The notes: a model not told the origin generated them from the letters alone. Shown: positions 17,520 to 29,019, counted from the stretch's first letter. The stretch is DNA of 64,000 bases from an uncultured Porticoccus sp. (GCF_913061305.1 NZ_CAJXST010000002.1:124001-188000), one strand, 5' to 3'. A program made the numbers and translations.

Positions 17520-18881
17520 ATGAATCCACTGGAACGCAAAAGCCTGGTTGGTTTGGCCTCTCTCTATGCCTTTCGCATGGTGGGGTTATTTATGTTGCTG
17601 CCGGTGTTGGCCCTCTATGCAGGCGACTACAGCGGCAGCTCGGCCTTGCTGGTGGGCTTGGCCCTGGGTATCTACGGCCTCACCCAGGGACTTTTCCAGA
17701 TTCCCCTGGGCTTTCTATCCGATCGGGTTGGCCGAAAACCGGTGATCGCTGGTGGGTTGTTGTTGTTTCTTGCGGGGAGCGTTATCGCTGCGCTGTCGGA
17801 TTCCATGTGGGGCCTGATAGCTGGCCGTGCCATGCAGGGGGCGGGTGCGGTGGCCAGCACGATCATGGCGCTACTGTCTGATTTGACGACCGAGCAGAAT
17901 CGCACCAAGGCCATGGCGGTGGTGGGTGGCAGTATCGGCATTTCGTTTGCCCTTTCCATGGTGCTCGGGCCGGTGCTGGCGAATCTATGGGGGCTGTCCG
18001 GTTTGTTCTGGCTGGCGGCCGGGATGTCGGTGGTGAGTCTTGGGGTGCTGGCACTGGTGATACCCACGCCGGTGACATTGCTTCACAACGCGGAAGCTGA
18101 GGCGATACCGGCGATGTTTGGCCGGTTGTTAAAGGATGCTGAGTTGTTGCGGCTCAATCTGGGTATCGGTACCCTGCATTTTGCCCAGATGGCCAGTTGG
18201 GTCGCAGTCCCGGTGATTCTGGAGCAGAGTCTGGATATGGCCCGCGGCGATCACTGGATGATTTATCTCGGCACCATGGGTTTGTCGTTTCTCTGCATGC
18301 TGCCTTTTATCATAATTGCCGAGACCCGCCGAAAAATGAAACCGGTCTTTATTGGGGCGGTTGTTTTACTGGCGTTAGCCGAGATCGTCCTGGCTGTTAA
18401 TATCGATTACCGCTATGGGTTTATCGCCGGTCTTTTTCTGTTTTTCATGGCGTTCAACTTGCTGGAAGCCTCGCTGCCGTCGCTGGTCAGCAAGCTGGCG
18501 CCGGCCGGCGGTCGCGGAACGGCCATGGGTATTTATTCCACCAGCCAGTTTCTGGGTGCCTTTCTCGGGGGTGTGGTCGGTGGCTATGTGGCCTGGCGGT
18601 TTGGTTATGCCGAGGTTTTCTGGATGGTGGCCGTATCGATTCTGGTCTGGCTGGTTGCTGCAGTGACCATGAAGAAGCCGGCGCACCTGAAGAGTCTGGT
18701 GGTTACTTTGATGCCGGGAGAGGTGATTGCTGCGGAACACTTTGTGGGGGCGGTGCCGGGTGTTCAGGACGTGGTGATTATGCCGGACCACCGGCTGGCA
18801 TACTTTAAAGTGGACAAAGACTTTTTCTGTCAGGCGGACATGGAGTCAGCGCTGGGACGTCCGCTGGAGACACCGGTTTAG
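17520..18881 (+). CDS. MFS transporter with C-terminal YajR-type domain
   Basis: Inner-membrane major facilitator superfamily protein of 453 residues with 12 predicted helices. The helix 2-3 loop motif GFLSDRVGRKPVIAGGLLL is present, and helix 5 has SIGISFALSMVLGPVLA. After the last helix a soluble domain of about 65 residues (PGEVIAAEHFVGAVPGVQDVV to the end) resembles the YAM domain of E. coli YajR, a protein of the same length. The transported compound is unknown. It is separate from manC (93 bases away) and converges on ssb, with a shared terminator between them. Confidence 0.88.
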   Translation: MNPLERKSLVGLASLYAFRMVGLFMLLPVLALYAGDYSGSSALLVGLALGIYGLTQGLFQIPLGFLSDRVGRKPVIAGGLLLFLAGSVIAALSDSMWGLIAGRAMQGAGAVASTIMALLSDLTTEQNRTKAMAVVGGSIGISFALSMVLGPVLANLWGLSGLFWLAAGMSVVSLGVLALVIPTPVTLLHNAEAEAIPAMFGRLLKDAELLRLNLGIGTLHFAQMASWVAVPVILEQSLDMARGDHWMIYLGTMGLSFLCMLPFIIIAETRRKMKPVFIGAVVLLALAEIVLAVNIDYRYGFIAGLFLFFMAFNLLEASLPSLVSKLAPAGGRGTAMGIYSTSQFLGAFLGGVVGGYVAWRFGYAEVFWMVAVSILVWLVAAVTMKKPAHLKSLVVTLMPGEVIAAEHFVGAVPGVQDVVIMPDHRLAYFKVDKDFFCQADMESALGRPLETPV

Positions 18882-18886
18882 CGGCA

Positions 18887-18917
18887 CAAAAAACCCCGCG
18901 TAAAAGCGGGCTTTTTT
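18887..18917. terminator. Bidirectional intrinsic terminator between the MFS gene and ssb
   Basis: A run of A, then the stem CCCGC (18895-18899) with loop GTAAAA and GCGGG (18906-18910), then a run of six T. Oligo-A on one side and oligo-T on the other let it work in both directions, suiting the two convergent genes. Confidence 0.75.
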
Positions 18918-18933
18918 ATCGGGTTCGGTTTTG

Positions 18934-19443
18934 TCAGAACGGGATGTCATCATCAAAACTGTCGAATCCGGGATCTGTGCTGTTGCTGTTATTGCTGGAC
19001 GCCGCCGACGGCTGCTGTTGCTGGGGTTTGCTGTAGCCCCCCTGGCCGCCTGACGGGCCTTGCTGCTGCATACTGTCGTCGTAGCCTGATGAGCCTCCTG
19101 CTCCGCCACGACTATCCAGCATCTGCATTTCATTCGCCACGATTTCAGTGGTGTATTTGTCCTGGCCGCTCTGATCCTGCCACTTGCGGGTTCTGAGAGA
19201 GCCTTCGATATACACCTTGCTGCCTTTCTTCAGGTATTCGGCGGCGATTTCTGCCAGACGATTAAAAAAGACAACCCGATGCCATTCAGTGCGCTCCTGC
19301 GGTTGTCCTGTTTGTTTGTCTTTCCAGGTTTCGCTGGTGGCCAGTGTGAGGTTGGTTACTGCACCACCGCTGGGCATATACCGTGTTTCCGGGTCTTTCC
19401 CCAGATTGCCAATCAAAATGACCTTATTGATACCCCGAGCCAT
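18934..19443 (-). CDS. ssb: Single-stranded DNA-binding protein
   Basis: Binds and protects single-stranded DNA in replication, recombination and repair. 169 residues. The OB-fold domain (1 to about 110) starts [24 protein letters not shown] and includes ATSETWKDK and [11 protein letters not shown] Gly/Gln/Ser-rich linker follows, then the acidic tail ending FDDDIPF that recruits partner proteins. Start at 19443 is chosen over the GTG at 19455 because SSBs begin MARG-NKV and GGAG lies just upstream. Confidence 0.97.
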   Translation of the reverse strand: MARGINKVILIGNLGKDPETRYMPSGGAVTNLTLATSETWKDKQTGQPQERTEWHRVVFFNRLAEIAAEYLKKGSKVYIEGSLRTRKWQDQSGQDKYTTEIVANEMQMLDSRGGAGGSSGYDDSMQQQGPSGGQGGYSKPQQQQPSAASSNNSNSTDPGFDSFDDDIPF

Positions 19444-19521
19444 GCCTTGCTCCACTGACTAAAATTTAGGCCGACAGTTTACCTCGGAAACGCAGCCCTG
19501 TCATTGGCTCAGGTCTCGCAC

Positions 19522-20157
19522 TTAGCTGTTGGCCACGACACTGGGCCGCTGCGATATCTGCTGGTGCCACAAGCGAAGATGCTCGTGCCCGTCGGGCATG
19601 GCGACCCCTGCCCACTCGGCAAAGTCGATGGTCACCAGTGCGGTGATATCGGCCATGGAGAAATTGTTCCCGGCAAGGTAGGAGCGGTGGGCAAGGTGTT
19701 GGTTGAGGTCGTCATAGAAATTCATGATGCGTTGCCGACCGCGTTCCACCAGGGCCGGGATTTTGTCGTAATTGTGCGGTCCGACCAGAGCCCTTCCATC
19801 AAACCAGTCAGGCCCGTTTCTGAACAGGTCTGCCACTGCCTGAAAGCCGTTGGTGAAACAGATATGGTTCCACATTTCCACCAGCCCGATTTCCTGGGCA
19901 GTGGTGCCAAACAGGGGTGGCTCTGGATGGTGGGCTTCCAGGTAGCGGGCAATGGCATTGGTCTGGGAAATACAGGTGCCATCATCAAGCTCCAGTACAG
20001 GCACATCGCAGTTGGGATTTTTCTGTCGGAAATCCTCGGTGAGTTGCTCGCCCTTCAGCAGGTCTACCTTGATTCTTGGAAAATCAATACCTTTTTCAGC
20101 CATAAAAATATTGAGTCGCCGAGGGTTGGGCACGCCGGGGTAGTCATAGAGTTTCAT
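19522..20157 (-). CDS. Glutathione S-transferase family protein
   Basis: Soluble 211-residue protein with the two GST domains. The N-terminal thioredoxin-like part includes MKLYDYPGVPNPRRLNIFMAE, NPNCDVPVLELDDG (cis-proline before the glutathione site) and ISQTNAIARYLE, where the SQTNAI segment contacts the gamma-glutamyl group. The C-terminal helical domain has LAGNNFSMADITALVTIDFA, the usual fold-forming aspartate. A role in detoxification is general for the family; the substrate is unknown. It stands 78 bases upstream of ssb and does not look functionally tied to it. Confidence 0.9.
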   Translation of the reverse strand: MKLYDYPGVPNPRRLNIFMAEKGIDFPRIKVDLLKGEQLTEDFRQKNPNCDVPVLELDDGTCISQTNAIARYLEAHHPEPPLFGTTAQEIGLVEMWNHICFTNGFQAVADLFRNGPDWFDGRALVGPHNYDKIPALVERGRQRIMNFYDDLNQHLAHRSYLAGNNFSMADITALVTIDFAEWAGVAMPDGHEHLRLWHQQISQRPSVVANS

Positions 20158-20286
20158 GGCATTTCCTCGTTCTGGTGATTAACGATGATCTTGCATGACT
20201 TGGATGTTGTCTGCCGATATTAACGGTTGTGCGTGTGCGGGGGAACCGTCGGAAGGTTTGGTTTGTTGATTGCCGAGGCCAGGTGT

Positions 20287-21666
20287 CTAGAAGGCATTCT
20301 TGCTGTGAAAGAGGCTGAACACCGTAAGGGCGATGATTTTCAGGTCGAGCCACAGCGACCAGTTGTTGATGTATTCAAGGTCGCATTCGACCCGTCGCTC
20401 CATCTTTTCCAATGTGTCGGTCAGCCCCCGGTAGCCGCGGATCTGGGCGAGCCCGGTAATCCCCGGTTTGACCTTGTGGCGCCACATATAGGATTCGATC
20501 AGATCCATGTAATACTCATTGTGGATCAGGGCGTGGGGTCTGGGGCCAACGATGGACATGCGGCCCTGCACGACATTAAAAAACTGCGGTAACTCGTCGA
20601 GACTGGTGCGTCGCAGAAAAGCCCCCAGTCGGGTGAGCCTCGGGTCATCGGGCTTCGCCTGGGTTACCGTACCATCGGCTTCCCGATGGACTTCCATGGA
20701 TCTGAACTTGTAAACCTTGAAGCGTTTGCCATCCCGGCCATTGCGATATTGCTTGAACAATACGGGACCGGGCGAACTGAATTTGACCAGCAGGGCAATT
20801 GCCAGGCAGACCGGTGTGATCAGTGCGCAGATCAGTATGCCGAGAACCAGATCTTCACAGCGCTTGAGGGTACGATTGAAGCCTCGCATGGGAGAACAGC
20901 TGATGTCTATGGCGTAGTGACCGAGGATGCTTGATACCTTGTGATTGAGGAGCTGGATGTCTTCAAAGTCGGGGAAAAAGCGGATGTCCACCGTCACATG
21001 GCGGAGAGCATAGACAATGTCCTTAATGAAGCTGCCCATGCTAAGCGGCAGGTCGAGCCACACTTCATCGACTGAATATTTACTGAGTTCCTCTATCACC
21101 TGACCGGAGTGAGCCCAACGCTCTATTTCGCTGGCATGCACATGATGAACCAGTCGGTAACCGGACTGCTGCATTTCCCGCTCATCAAAGAGCTCCTTGG
21201 CGTGGCGGTTATCGCTGGTAATGACCAGTACCGAACGCAGGTTTTTACCGGCACTTCGCAGGCGTTTCAGATAAAAGTGATACCCGCAGCGGTAAACCGT
21301 GCCTCCCCACCAGGTCAGTGCGACCAGGTAAAACAGCCAGAGCCTGGAAAACTCGATAGCTGTCTTGGTAAAGACCAGAAAGGCCATGAGCACTGCCACG
21401 GTCAGCAGTAGCGAGAAAGTATAGCGTTTGAGGAGGGTGGGAAGCCGTCTGCCCCGCCATGAGTCGTAGACGCCGGTAATGGTCAGGACAAAAATCAGCA
21501 GCAGCGCTGTGCCACCGGTCAAGACTTCAAATTTGGCCGACATGTCCGCGGAACCAAAGCGGAGCCAGTGGGCCACTAAACTGGCCAAGATGACATTGAG
21601 GGCATCAATGATGGCAATGAGTGGCGCAAAGCTGGAAGTGGATGAGGGCTGTGAGCTGGTTGCCAT
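20287..21666 (-). CDS. wcaJ: Undecaprenyl-phosphate sugar-1-phosphate transferase, WcaJ/WbaP type
   Basis: Starts repeat-unit assembly by moving a sugar 1-phosphate (often glucose or galactose) from its UDP form to undecaprenyl phosphate at the inner membrane. 459 residues from ATG 21666. Four N-terminal helices come first, then a Rossmann-like CoA-binding-type domain (LVITSDNRHAKEL), then the catalytic bacterial sugar transferase domain after residue 270: SPGPVLFKQYRNGRDGKRF, YKFRSM, LRRTSLDELPQFFNV, SIVGPRPH and VKPGITGLAQIRGYRG. The gene is on the opposite strand about 3 kb from manC and probably serves the same polysaccharide. The sugar specificity is not readable. Confidence 0.9.
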   Translation of the reverse strand: MATSSQPSSTSSFAPLIAIIDALNVILASLVAHWLRFGSADMSAKFEVLTGGTALLLIFVLTITGVYDSWRGRRLPTLLKRYTFSLLLTVAVLMAFLVFTKTAIEFSRLWLFYLVALTWWGGTVYRCGYHFYLKRLRSAGKNLRSVLVITSDNRHAKELFDEREMQQSGYRLVHHVHASEIERWAHSGQVIEELSKYSVDEVWLDLPLSMGSFIKDIVYALRHVTVDIRFFPDFEDIQLLNHKVSSILGHYAIDISCSPMRGFNRTLKRCEDLVLGILICALITPVCLAIALLVKFSSPGPVLFKQYRNGRDGKRFKVYKFRSMEVHREADGTVTQAKPDDPRLTRLGAFLRRTSLDELPQFFNVVQGRMSIVGPRPHALIHNEYYMDLIESYMWRHKVKPGITGLAQIRGYRGLTDTLEKMERRVECDLEYINNWSLWLDLKIIALTVFSLFHSKNAF

Positions 21667-21741
21667 CAATTTATCGTCTTGGTTATACCGGGAGAGCCAG
21701 ACCGGCCGGCTCCCCCATGAAGCGTAAATTTCAGCGGCAAA

Positions 21742-22959
21742 CTAGGGGTTATAGCGCTGAAAAACCAGCGTTGCATTGGTGCCACCAAAACCAAAGCTAT
21801 TGGACATGACACGTTGCAGATTGGCTTGATCCACCCGTTTGGTGACAATGGGCAAGTCTGCCGCTTCCGGATCAAGATTGTCGACGTTGGCAGAAGCGCA
21901 GATAAAGTTGTGCTCCATCATCAACAGACTGAAAATCGCTTCCTGAACACCAGCGGCGCCGAGTCCGTGACCGGACAGCGATTTGGTCGAGCTGATTGGT
22001 GGTACTTTTTCGCCAAAAGTCTCCCTGATGGCCTTCAGCTCCTGCAAGTCACCGACGGGTGTGCTGGTGCCATGGGTGTTGATGTAGTCGATATCCCCCT
22101 GGGTGGTTTGCATCGCCATTTTCATGCAGCGCGCGGCGCCTTCTCCGGACGGTGCCACCATGTCATAACCATCCGAGGTGGAGCCATAGCCCACCAGCTC
22201 GGCGTAGATTGTGGCGCCCCGCGCCAGGGCGTGTTCCAGTTCTTCCACGACCAGGCAGCCTGCACCGACTCCCGGTACAAAACCATCCCTGTCAGCGTCA
22301 TAGGCCCTGGAGGCCAGTTGAGGGGTATCGTTATATTTGGTCGACAGTGCACCCATGGCATCGAACATACCCGCCATGGACCAGTGCATATCCTCGGCAC
22401 CACCGGCAAAGACAACGTCCTGTTTGTCCATCTGAATCAGTTCCATTGCGTGACCAATGCTGTGGGCGCTGGTGGCACAGGCGGAGGCGATGGAATAGTT
22501 GGTGCCCTTGATTTTGAACGGTGTCGCCAGACAGGCGGAAACCGTGCTGGCCATGATCTGGGTGACCCGGTAAGGGCCCGCTTTTTTGATACCTTTGGCA
22601 CGCATGACGTCAATGGTTTCAGTGAACATTTCACCGGATACGCCACCTGACCCCATCACCAGGCCAGTGCGGATATTGGAGACTTGGTCCTCGCTGAGAC
22701 CGGCATTGGCAATGGCGCGCTCGGTGGCAATATAGCCGTAAGCCGCAGAGGGGCCCATAAAGCGAAGAATCTTGCGGTCAATCAGCTCAGCCAGATCAAG
22801 GTCTACTTTGGCAGCCACGTTACAGCGCAGGCCCATCTCCTTGAAATCTTCCCGGAAGACGATGCCGGATTTCCCTTCCTTGAGCGCTGTGGTGACGGTT
22901 TCCCTGTCATTACCCAGGCAGGAAACTATGCCCATTCCGGTAATTACTACACGTTTCAT
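21742..22959 (-). CDS. fabB: 3-oxoacyl-ACP synthase I
   Basis: Condensing enzyme required for elongating unsaturated fatty acids. 405 residues. Thiolase-fold with the KAS I triad: Cys161 in [16 protein letters not shown], His296 in [11 protein letters not shown] and His331 in [16 protein letters not shown]. The end [14 protein letters not shown] is typical. It lies just downstream of fabA on the same strand (49 bases), the usual fabA-fabB operon of gammaproteobacteria making unsaturated fatty acids anaerobically. Confidence 0.97.
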   Translation of the reverse strand: MKRVVITGMGIVSCLGNDRETVTTALKEGKSGIVFREDFKEMGLRCNVAAKVDLDLAELIDRKILRFMGPSAAYGYIATERAIANAGLSEDQVSNIRTGLVMGSGGVSGEMFTETIDVMRAKGIKKAGPYRVTQIMASTVSACLATPFKIKGTNYSIASACATSAHSIGHAMELIQMDKQDVVFAGGAEDMHWSMAGMFDAMGALSTKYNDTPQLASRAYDADRDGFVPGVGAGCLVVEELEHALARGATIYAELVGYGSTSDGYDMVAPSGEGAARCMKMAMQTTQGDIDYINTHGTSTPVGDLQELKAIRETFGEKVPPISSTKSLSGHGLGAAGVQEAIFSLLMMEHNFICASANVDNLDPEAADLPIVTKRVDQANLQRVMSNSFGFGGTNATLVFQRYNP

Positions 22960-23008
22960 CGTTTATACCTATGCCGACTGTCAGGTTCGGCTATTGTAGT
23001 AGAAAAAA

Positions 23009-23539
23009 TCAGAAGTTGTCAGTTGACTCGAACAGTCCAACACGCAGATCTTTCGCCGTATAAATCTCGCGGCCGTCCACAAAAACGCTGCCGTCGGCGA
23101 TAGCCATTTTCAATTTTCTTTCGACAATTCTCGAAATATCAATCTGGTACGTCACCACGCTTGCCTGTGGCAGCACCTGGCCGAAAAACTTCACTTCACC
23201 CGAGCCCAGCGCCCTTCCCCTGCCGGGATTGCCTTTCCAGGCCAGGAAAAAACCGGTCAGCTGCCACATGGCATCGAGGCCAAGGCAGCCGGGCATAACC
23301 GGGTCACCGTGAAAGTGGCAGCCAAAAAACCACAGGTCCTTATGGATATCCAGTTCTGCGGTTATCAGGCCTTTGCCAAACCGGCCTTCTTCGGCATGTA
23401 TACGGGTGATTCGATCCACCATCAACATGTTGTCAGCGGGGAGTTTGGCGTTGCCTTCGCCGAACAGGTCGCCGTGGCTGCAGGCGACGATTTCCTCGCG
23501 GGTATACGCGTTCTGTGATTGTGGAACGAATTTCGTCAT
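23009..23539 (-). CDS. fabA: 3-hydroxydecanoyl-ACP dehydratase/isomerase
   Basis: Dehydrates 3-hydroxydecanoyl-ACP and isomerises trans-2- to cis-3-decenoyl-ACP, the branch point to unsaturated fatty acids. 176 residues. The active-site segment [22 protein letters not shown] contains the catalytic His and Asp; NMLMVDRI precedes it. First gene of the fabA-fabB operon. I could not identify a FabR- or DesT-type operator upstream with confidence. Confidence 0.97.
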   Translation of the reverse strand: MTKFVPQSQNAYTREEIVACSHGDLFGEGNAKLPADNMLMVDRITRIHAEEGRFGKGLITAELDIHKDLWFFGCHFHGDPVMPGCLGLDAMWQLTGFFLAWKGNPGRGRALGSGEVKFFGQVLPQASVVTYQIDISRIVERKLKMAIADGSVFVDGREIYTAKDLRVGLFESTDNF

Positions 23540-23754
23540 TGAGTGGACTGCCCTGGTTGACGGGTGTTACCCGATGCTGGTTTGTTGTCGAAGCGGTGAA
23601 TTTTAGCGAATTTGCTCATTAAGTCCAGAAAATATGGGGGTTTCAGGGGGAGGTGTTGCCCTGTCAATCCCCAGCAACCAGCTTAGAGTATGCACTTTTT
23701 TGTTTATTCAATATTTGAGACTTGTGGCAGATATCCCTGTTTCTGTACCGGGTG

Positions 23755-24717
23755 TCAGCATTTTCGTTGCAGGGCGAACTCGGTAAGTTCTGCCAGTGCC
23801 CGGTGTTCCGGTGAGTCTGTAAAATCTGCCAGACAGGCCCTGGCCTGTTCTGCATGCTGTGCCGCACAAGCGAGGGTGTAGTCGAGTGCGCCGGTCGAAT
23901 GGATAGCGTCACTAATCTGGTCCAGTTGTTCCAGGGCACCTTTCTCAATGGCTGATCGAATCATCGCGGCCTGCTCGGTGGTCCCCCGCTGCATCGCGCG
24001 AATCAGCGGGAGGGTTGGTTTGCCTTCCGCGAGATCATCACCGATATTTTTGCCGAGCTCGTCCGCCTGGCCGCTGTAGTCCAGTACATCATCCACTAGC
24101 TGAAACGCCATCCCCAGATGGTAACCGTAATGTTTTGCCGCTTCCTCCTGAGTGGCAGAGGCCCCAGCCAGTATGGCACCGGTTTGTGCTGCCGCCTCGA
24201 AGAGTTGAGCGGTTTTCTTGTGAATGACATCGAAGTAGGCCGCTTCGGATGTATCGGGGTTGCCGGCATTGATCAATTGCTGCACTTCACCTTCAGAGAT
24301 GATATTGGTGGTATCGGCAATGATTCGCATGATCGCCATACTGTCGATGGCAACCAGCATCTGGAATGCCCGGGAATAGAGGAAGTCTCCGACAAGCACA
24401 CTGGGAGCATTGCCGAACCGCGCATTGGCTGTGGCCCTTCCCCGTCGCAGGTTGGACGTGTCCACCACATCGTCGTGCAACAGCGTGGCGGTGTGAATGA
24501 ACTCGATAATGGCGGCCAGTGAGATGTGCTGTGTCCCCCGGTAGCCAAAGCTCTTCGCAATGAGTAGTACCAGTAGGGGGCGAAGGCGTTTGCCGCCGGC
24601 GTCGACAATGTATTGGCCAATATTTTCCACTAACCCGACGTCAGAGTGCAGCTGGCGAATGATCAGCTCATTCACCTGTTCAAATTCGGATTTAACTACC
24701 TGATGGAATGGCAACAT
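23755..24717 (-). CDS. ispB: Octaprenyl diphosphate synthase
   Basis: Builds the long prenyl side chain of ubiquinone from farnesyl diphosphate. 320 residues from ATG 24717; an open frame continues upstream through the rplU promoter, but family members begin near FHQVVKSEFEQVNELI. Trans-prenyltransferase motifs are GGKRLRPLLVLL, LLHDDVVDTSNLRRG (first Asp-rich motif near residue 82) and FQLVDDVLDYSG (second). Divergent from rplU, the standard gammaproteobacterial arrangement. Confidence 0.95.
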   Translation of the reverse strand: MLPFHQVVKSEFEQVNELIIRQLHSDVGLVENIGQYIVDAGGKRLRPLLVLLIAKSFGYRGTQHISLAAIIEFIHTATLLHDDVVDTSNLRRGRATANARFGNAPSVLVGDFLYSRAFQMLVAIDSMAIMRIIADTTNIISEGEVQQLINAGNPDTSEAAYFDVIHKKTAQLFEAAAQTGAILAGASATQEEAAKHYGYHLGMAFQLVDDVLDYSGQADELGKNIGDDLAEGKPTLPLIRAMQRGTTEQAAMIRSAIEKGALEQLDQISDAIHSTGALDYTLACAAQHAEQARACLADFTDSPEHRALAELTEFALQRKC

Positions 24718-24859
24718 GCCGTAACCCTGGCTAGCAACAAATAGGTGTAAACAGCCAATGCACGCGGGACTTGTACGATAGGCGCGTCGCATCCTAGAGA
24801 GGGCACCTGTCACTGTCAAGTTTCGGGTGCTGACATCCTCTAGACAATTGAATATTCCC

Positions 24860-24888
24860 TTGCGGTAACAGGGGGTTTCCCTTAAAAT
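24860..24888 (+). promoter_or_regulatory. Sigma-70-like promoter for rplU-rpmA
   Basis: TTGCGG at 24860-24865, a 17-base spacer and TAAAAT at 24883-24888, about 80 bases before rplU. Good hexamers with ideal spacing; not experimentally shown. Confidence 0.6.
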
Positions 24889-24966
24889 CCCGCCCCTCGC
24901 AAAACCGGCCTTGAGGAAATCGTTCCTGCAGGCTTCGAACTGGCATGCGCGAATACGGAGCATATT

Positions 24967-25281
24967 ATGTACGCAGTTATTAAGAGTGGTGGCAAACAGC
25001 ACCGGGTGAAGGAAGGCGAATACCTGCGCCTCGAAAAGCTGGAAGTCCCCACCGGTGGCAATATCGACTTCAATGAAGTGCTGATGGTTGCCGATGGTGA
25101 AAATTTCAAAATTGGTGCACCGTTGCTAGAGGGTGCCAAGGTGACAGGTGAAGTGCTTAGTCATGGTCGTGCGGACAAGGTGCAAATCATCAAGTTTCGC
25201 CGCCGTAAGCATCACCGGAAGCAAATGGGCCACCGTCAGTGGTACACCGAAGTGAAAATTACGGGCATCAGTGCCGGTTAA
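24967..25281 (+). CDS. rplU: 50S ribosomal protein L21
   Basis: Binds 23S rRNA in the large subunit. 104 residues, standard length, starting [23 protein letters not shown] and containing [23 protein letters not shown], the signature near the C-terminus. Followed 19 bases later by rpmA, as in most bacteria. Confidence 0.98.
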   Translation: MYAVIKSGGKQHRVKEGEYLRLEKLEVPTGGNIDFNEVLMVADGENFKIGAPLLEGAKVTGEVLSHGRADKVQIIKFRRRKHHRKQMGHRQWYTEVKITGISAG

Positions 25282-25300
25282 GATCAGATAGGAGAACGTC

Positions 25301-25558
25301 ATGGCTCACAAGAAAGCTGGTGGTAGTACCCGTAACGGGCGCGATTCTGAAAGTAAACGACTGGGTGTCAAGCGTTTCGGTGGCGAACAGGTCACAGCGG
25401 GCAATATCATTATTCGTCAGCGCGGTACCCGGTTCCATGCGGGCAACAATGTTGGCATTGGTCGCGACCACACCATTTTTGCTACGGCAGACGGTGAAGT
25501 ACAGTTCACAGTGAAAGGTCCCAATAATCGCAAGTATGTGAATATTGTAACCGCCTGA
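25301..25558 (+). CDS. rpmA: 50S ribosomal protein L27
   Basis: Large-subunit protein whose N-terminus reaches the peptidyl transferase centre. 85 residues beginning [19 protein letters not shown] and containing [20 protein letters not shown]. No N-terminal extension is present, so no processing is expected. GGAG lies before the start. Confidence 0.98.
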   Translation: MAHKKAGGSTRNGRDSESKRLGVKRFGGEQVTAGNIIIRQRGTRFHAGNNVGIGRDHTIFATADGEVQFTVKGPNNRKYVNIVTA

Positions 25559-25572
25559 GGCTGGCTTTATTG

Positions 25573-25600
25573 AAAAGCCCCGCCCAGGCGGGGCTTTTTT
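25573..25600 (+). terminator. Rho-independent terminator after rpmA
   Basis: Stem AGCCCCGCC (25576-25584) pairs with GGCGGGGCT (25587-25595) over a very short loop and is followed by TTTTT, 15 bases after rpmA. Separates the ribosomal operon from obgE. Confidence 0.85.
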
Positions 25601-25665
25601 GTGTTTGAATATTTGAAACTCGAGCGGATTGTATGTGTTCGTGCTGCCACTGGCGTACGATTTAA

Positions 25666-26886
<1,221 letters not shown>

Positions 26887-26958
26887 GGCGCTATTCATTC
26901 AGTCCCGGAACTCAATCTCTCTCAACCAGGATTCGGACCACCAGACAGCAGACCAGCT

Positions 26959-28080
26959 ATGAACGATAGAACGATTGTCCGCAATGCCCGCCGCTGGGTC
27001 GTAAAAATAGGCAGTGCCCTGTTGACCGCCGATGGTCGTGGTCTCGATCGGGAATCTATCGGCGCCTGGGTGGCCCAGGTGGCGGAGTTACTGGAGCAGA
27101 ACATTGAGGTGGTGATGGTTTCTTCCGGGGCCGTCGCCGAGGGTATGTCCCGGCTGGGCTGGCGGAAGCGACCATCTTCTGTTCACGAGTTGCAGGCAGC
27201 GGCGGCCGTGGGGCAGATGGGCCTGGTGCAGGCCTATGAATTCCAGTTTCAACAATTCAATCGCCACACCGCGCAGGTGCTGCTCGACCACGATGATCTG
27301 TCGAACCGCGAGCGCTACCTGAACGCCCGCAACACCTTGCAGACGTTGATTCAGCTGGGCGTGGTGCCGATCATTAACGAAAACGATACGGTGGTTACCG
27401 ATGAAATTCGTTTTGGTGACAATGACACGCTGGCGGCGGTAGTGGCCAATCTCATCGATGCCGATTTACTGGTGATTCTCACGGATCAGCACGGACTTTA
27501 TGATGCCGATCCGAGAACCTTTCCAAAGGCCCGGCTGGTTTCCCTGGGCCGGGCAGGTGATCCGGCATTGGACAAGCTGGCCGGTGAAGGCAGTGCACTG
27601 GGCCGGGGGGGGATGATTACCAAATTGCGTGCCGCCCGGCTGGCCGCCCGTTCCGGGGCGAGCACAGTAATTGTTGGTGGTCGCAGCGAACAGGTGCTCA
27701 CCAGGCTGGCAAAGGCTGAAGATCTGGGTACTCTGCTGCTGGCAGAACAGATGCCGATAGCCGCCCGCAAGCAGTGGTTGGCGGGCAGGTTGCAGGTGCG
27801 CGGGTCGCTGACCCTGGACGAGGGCGCCTGTCGGGCGTTGCGGGAGCAGGGTAAGAGTCTATTGCCGGTCGGGGTGAAAGCGGTCGTTGGGGATTTTCAC
27901 CGGGGTGATCTGGTGCGCTGCGTTGACCCGGCGGGTAATGAGGTCGCCCGCGGCCTGGTCAACTACAGTGCTGCCGAGAGTCGTCTGATTATTGGCAAGA
28001 GCAGCGACAGAATTCTCGATATCATAGGTTATTGTGATGACGAAGAAGTGATCCACCGGGACAATCTGGTCTTGATCTAG
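26959..28080 (+). CDS. proB: Glutamate 5-kinase
   Basis: First step of proline synthesis, phosphorylating glutamate with ATP. 373 residues. The amino-acid-kinase domain shows [52 protein letters not shown] and [13 protein letters not shown] domain of about 95 residues forms the C-terminus, as in proteobacterial ProB. It comes 72 bases after obgE, a common pairing. Confidence 0.97.
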   Translation: MNDRTIVRNARRWVVKIGSALLTADGRGLDRESIGAWVAQVAELLEQNIEVVMVSSGAVAEGMSRLGWRKRPSSVHELQAAAAVGQMGLVQAYEFQFQQFNRHTAQVLLDHDDLSNRERYLNARNTLQTLIQLGVVPIINENDTVVTDEIRFGDNDTLAAVVANLIDADLLVILTDQHGLYDADPRTFPKARLVSLGRAGDPALDKLAGEGSALGRGGMITKLRAARLAARSGASTVIVGGRSEQVLTRLAKAEDLGTLLLAEQMPIAARKQWLAGRLQVRGSLTLDEGACRALREQGKSLLPVGVKAVVGDFHRGDLVRCVDPAGNEVARGLVNYSAAESRLIIGKSSDRILDIIGYCDDEEVIHRDNLVLI

Positions 28081-28098
28081 TCCGCCTTTCCTGTAGGG

Positions 28099-28767
28099 CT
28101 AGACCGGGGGGTCGAGCTGATCATTGACAGATCCGTTGACCCGAAACCAGCCCGCGATGCTGTAGCGGTGTCGGTTGGTAGGCAAGACTTCATGGGGAAA
28201 CACTTCACTCAGGAAGATGGCCAGCGTTCCGTAAGCTGGCGTTACCCGCAGGATTTCCCGTTCCCCCATTTCACTAAACAGAATCAGTTCACCACCGTCG
28301 TCTGGCATCCAGCCGGGATTCAGGTAAGCCACTGTCGAGAGTCGACGGTTGGTCTGACCCCGAAAGGCGTCCAGATGTTTGCGGTAAAAATCGCCGGGAC
28401 GGTAATGTGAAAAATGGCTCTCGTAAGAGAACAGACCAAGAAAAAGGTGCCGATTGAGGTATGTCTGTAATCGGCTGGTCCACTCCAGCCAACGCTGCTC
28501 CGGTGATGTTTCCCCTGCAATCCAGCGGATGGCATCCCGTCGGACAAACCGGTTCAGGGTTTGATCATGATTGCGACCCACGCCTGCTTCGCTGAAATCA
28601 TGGCTGTGAAGTGATTGTATCTGACCAAACAGCTCTTCTGACAATAGCCCGGGCAGGGCGTTGGGAATAACCGCGTAACCTTTCCCTGTGAGATCACTGG
28701 CAATCTGTGAAAACAGGAGATGCTCGACCTCCTGTTCGGGAGAGGCGTCGACAGAGATGGATGTCAT
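28099..28767 (-). CDS. 2-oxoglutarate/Fe(II) oxygenase of the prolyl-hydroxylase (SM-20/PPHD-like) type
   Basis: 222-residue soluble dioxygenase. The double-stranded beta-helix core has Fe ligands His131 and Asp133 (RKHLDAF) and His192 (FPHEVLP), with Arg201 as the likely 2-oxoglutarate anchor (RHRYSIAGWFR). YRPGDFYRKHLDAF followed by RRLSTVAYLNPGW and DDGGELILF is close to the pattern of bacterial proteins related to PHD2. The Pseudomonas member PPHD hydroxylates a proline in EF-Tu; whether this one does is inference. It is convergent with proB, without a clear terminator between them. Confidence 0.85.
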   Translation of the reverse strand: MTSISVDASPEQEVEHLLFSQIASDLTGKGYAVIPNALPGLLSEELFGQIQSLHSHDFSEAGVGRNHDQTLNRFVRRDAIRWIAGETSPEQRWLEWTSRLQTYLNRHLFLGLFSYESHFSHYRPGDFYRKHLDAFRGQTNRRLSTVAYLNPGWMPDDGGELILFSEMGEREILRVTPAYGTLAIFLSEVFPHEVLPTNRHRYSIAGWFRVNGSVNDQLDPPV

Positions 28768-29019
28768 GGTGGTGCGAACCGGATTGAGGTGTGCGATTAT
28801 CGGATCTAAGGTGGATTGCTGTAAATGGGTTTACGGTTTTCTTCACGCTGGTTTTGCAGATATTGTATCGCTTATGGGCGGACGCTCGTGATAAATACCC
28901 CTTGTGGTTTTTTAGCAATTCTCTTAAATAGCGAAATGAGTGATGCTGTGATGGTGGATAGAGCGCAGGTTGTCTGAAAAATTTCCTTCATTGGATGTTG
29001 ATGGTTAACGATTATTGCT

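Noticed and set aside
19504-20178. 224-codon plus-strand frame opposite the glutathione S-transferase gene
   Set aside because: The minus strand encodes clear GST motifs; the plus frame has none.
21814-22650. 278-codon plus-strand frame opposite fabB
   Set aside because: Antisense shadow of a gene with all KAS I catalytic residues.
24718-25002. N-terminal extension of IspB by 95 residues
   Set aside because: It overlaps the rplU promoter and the rplU start and does not resemble the family.
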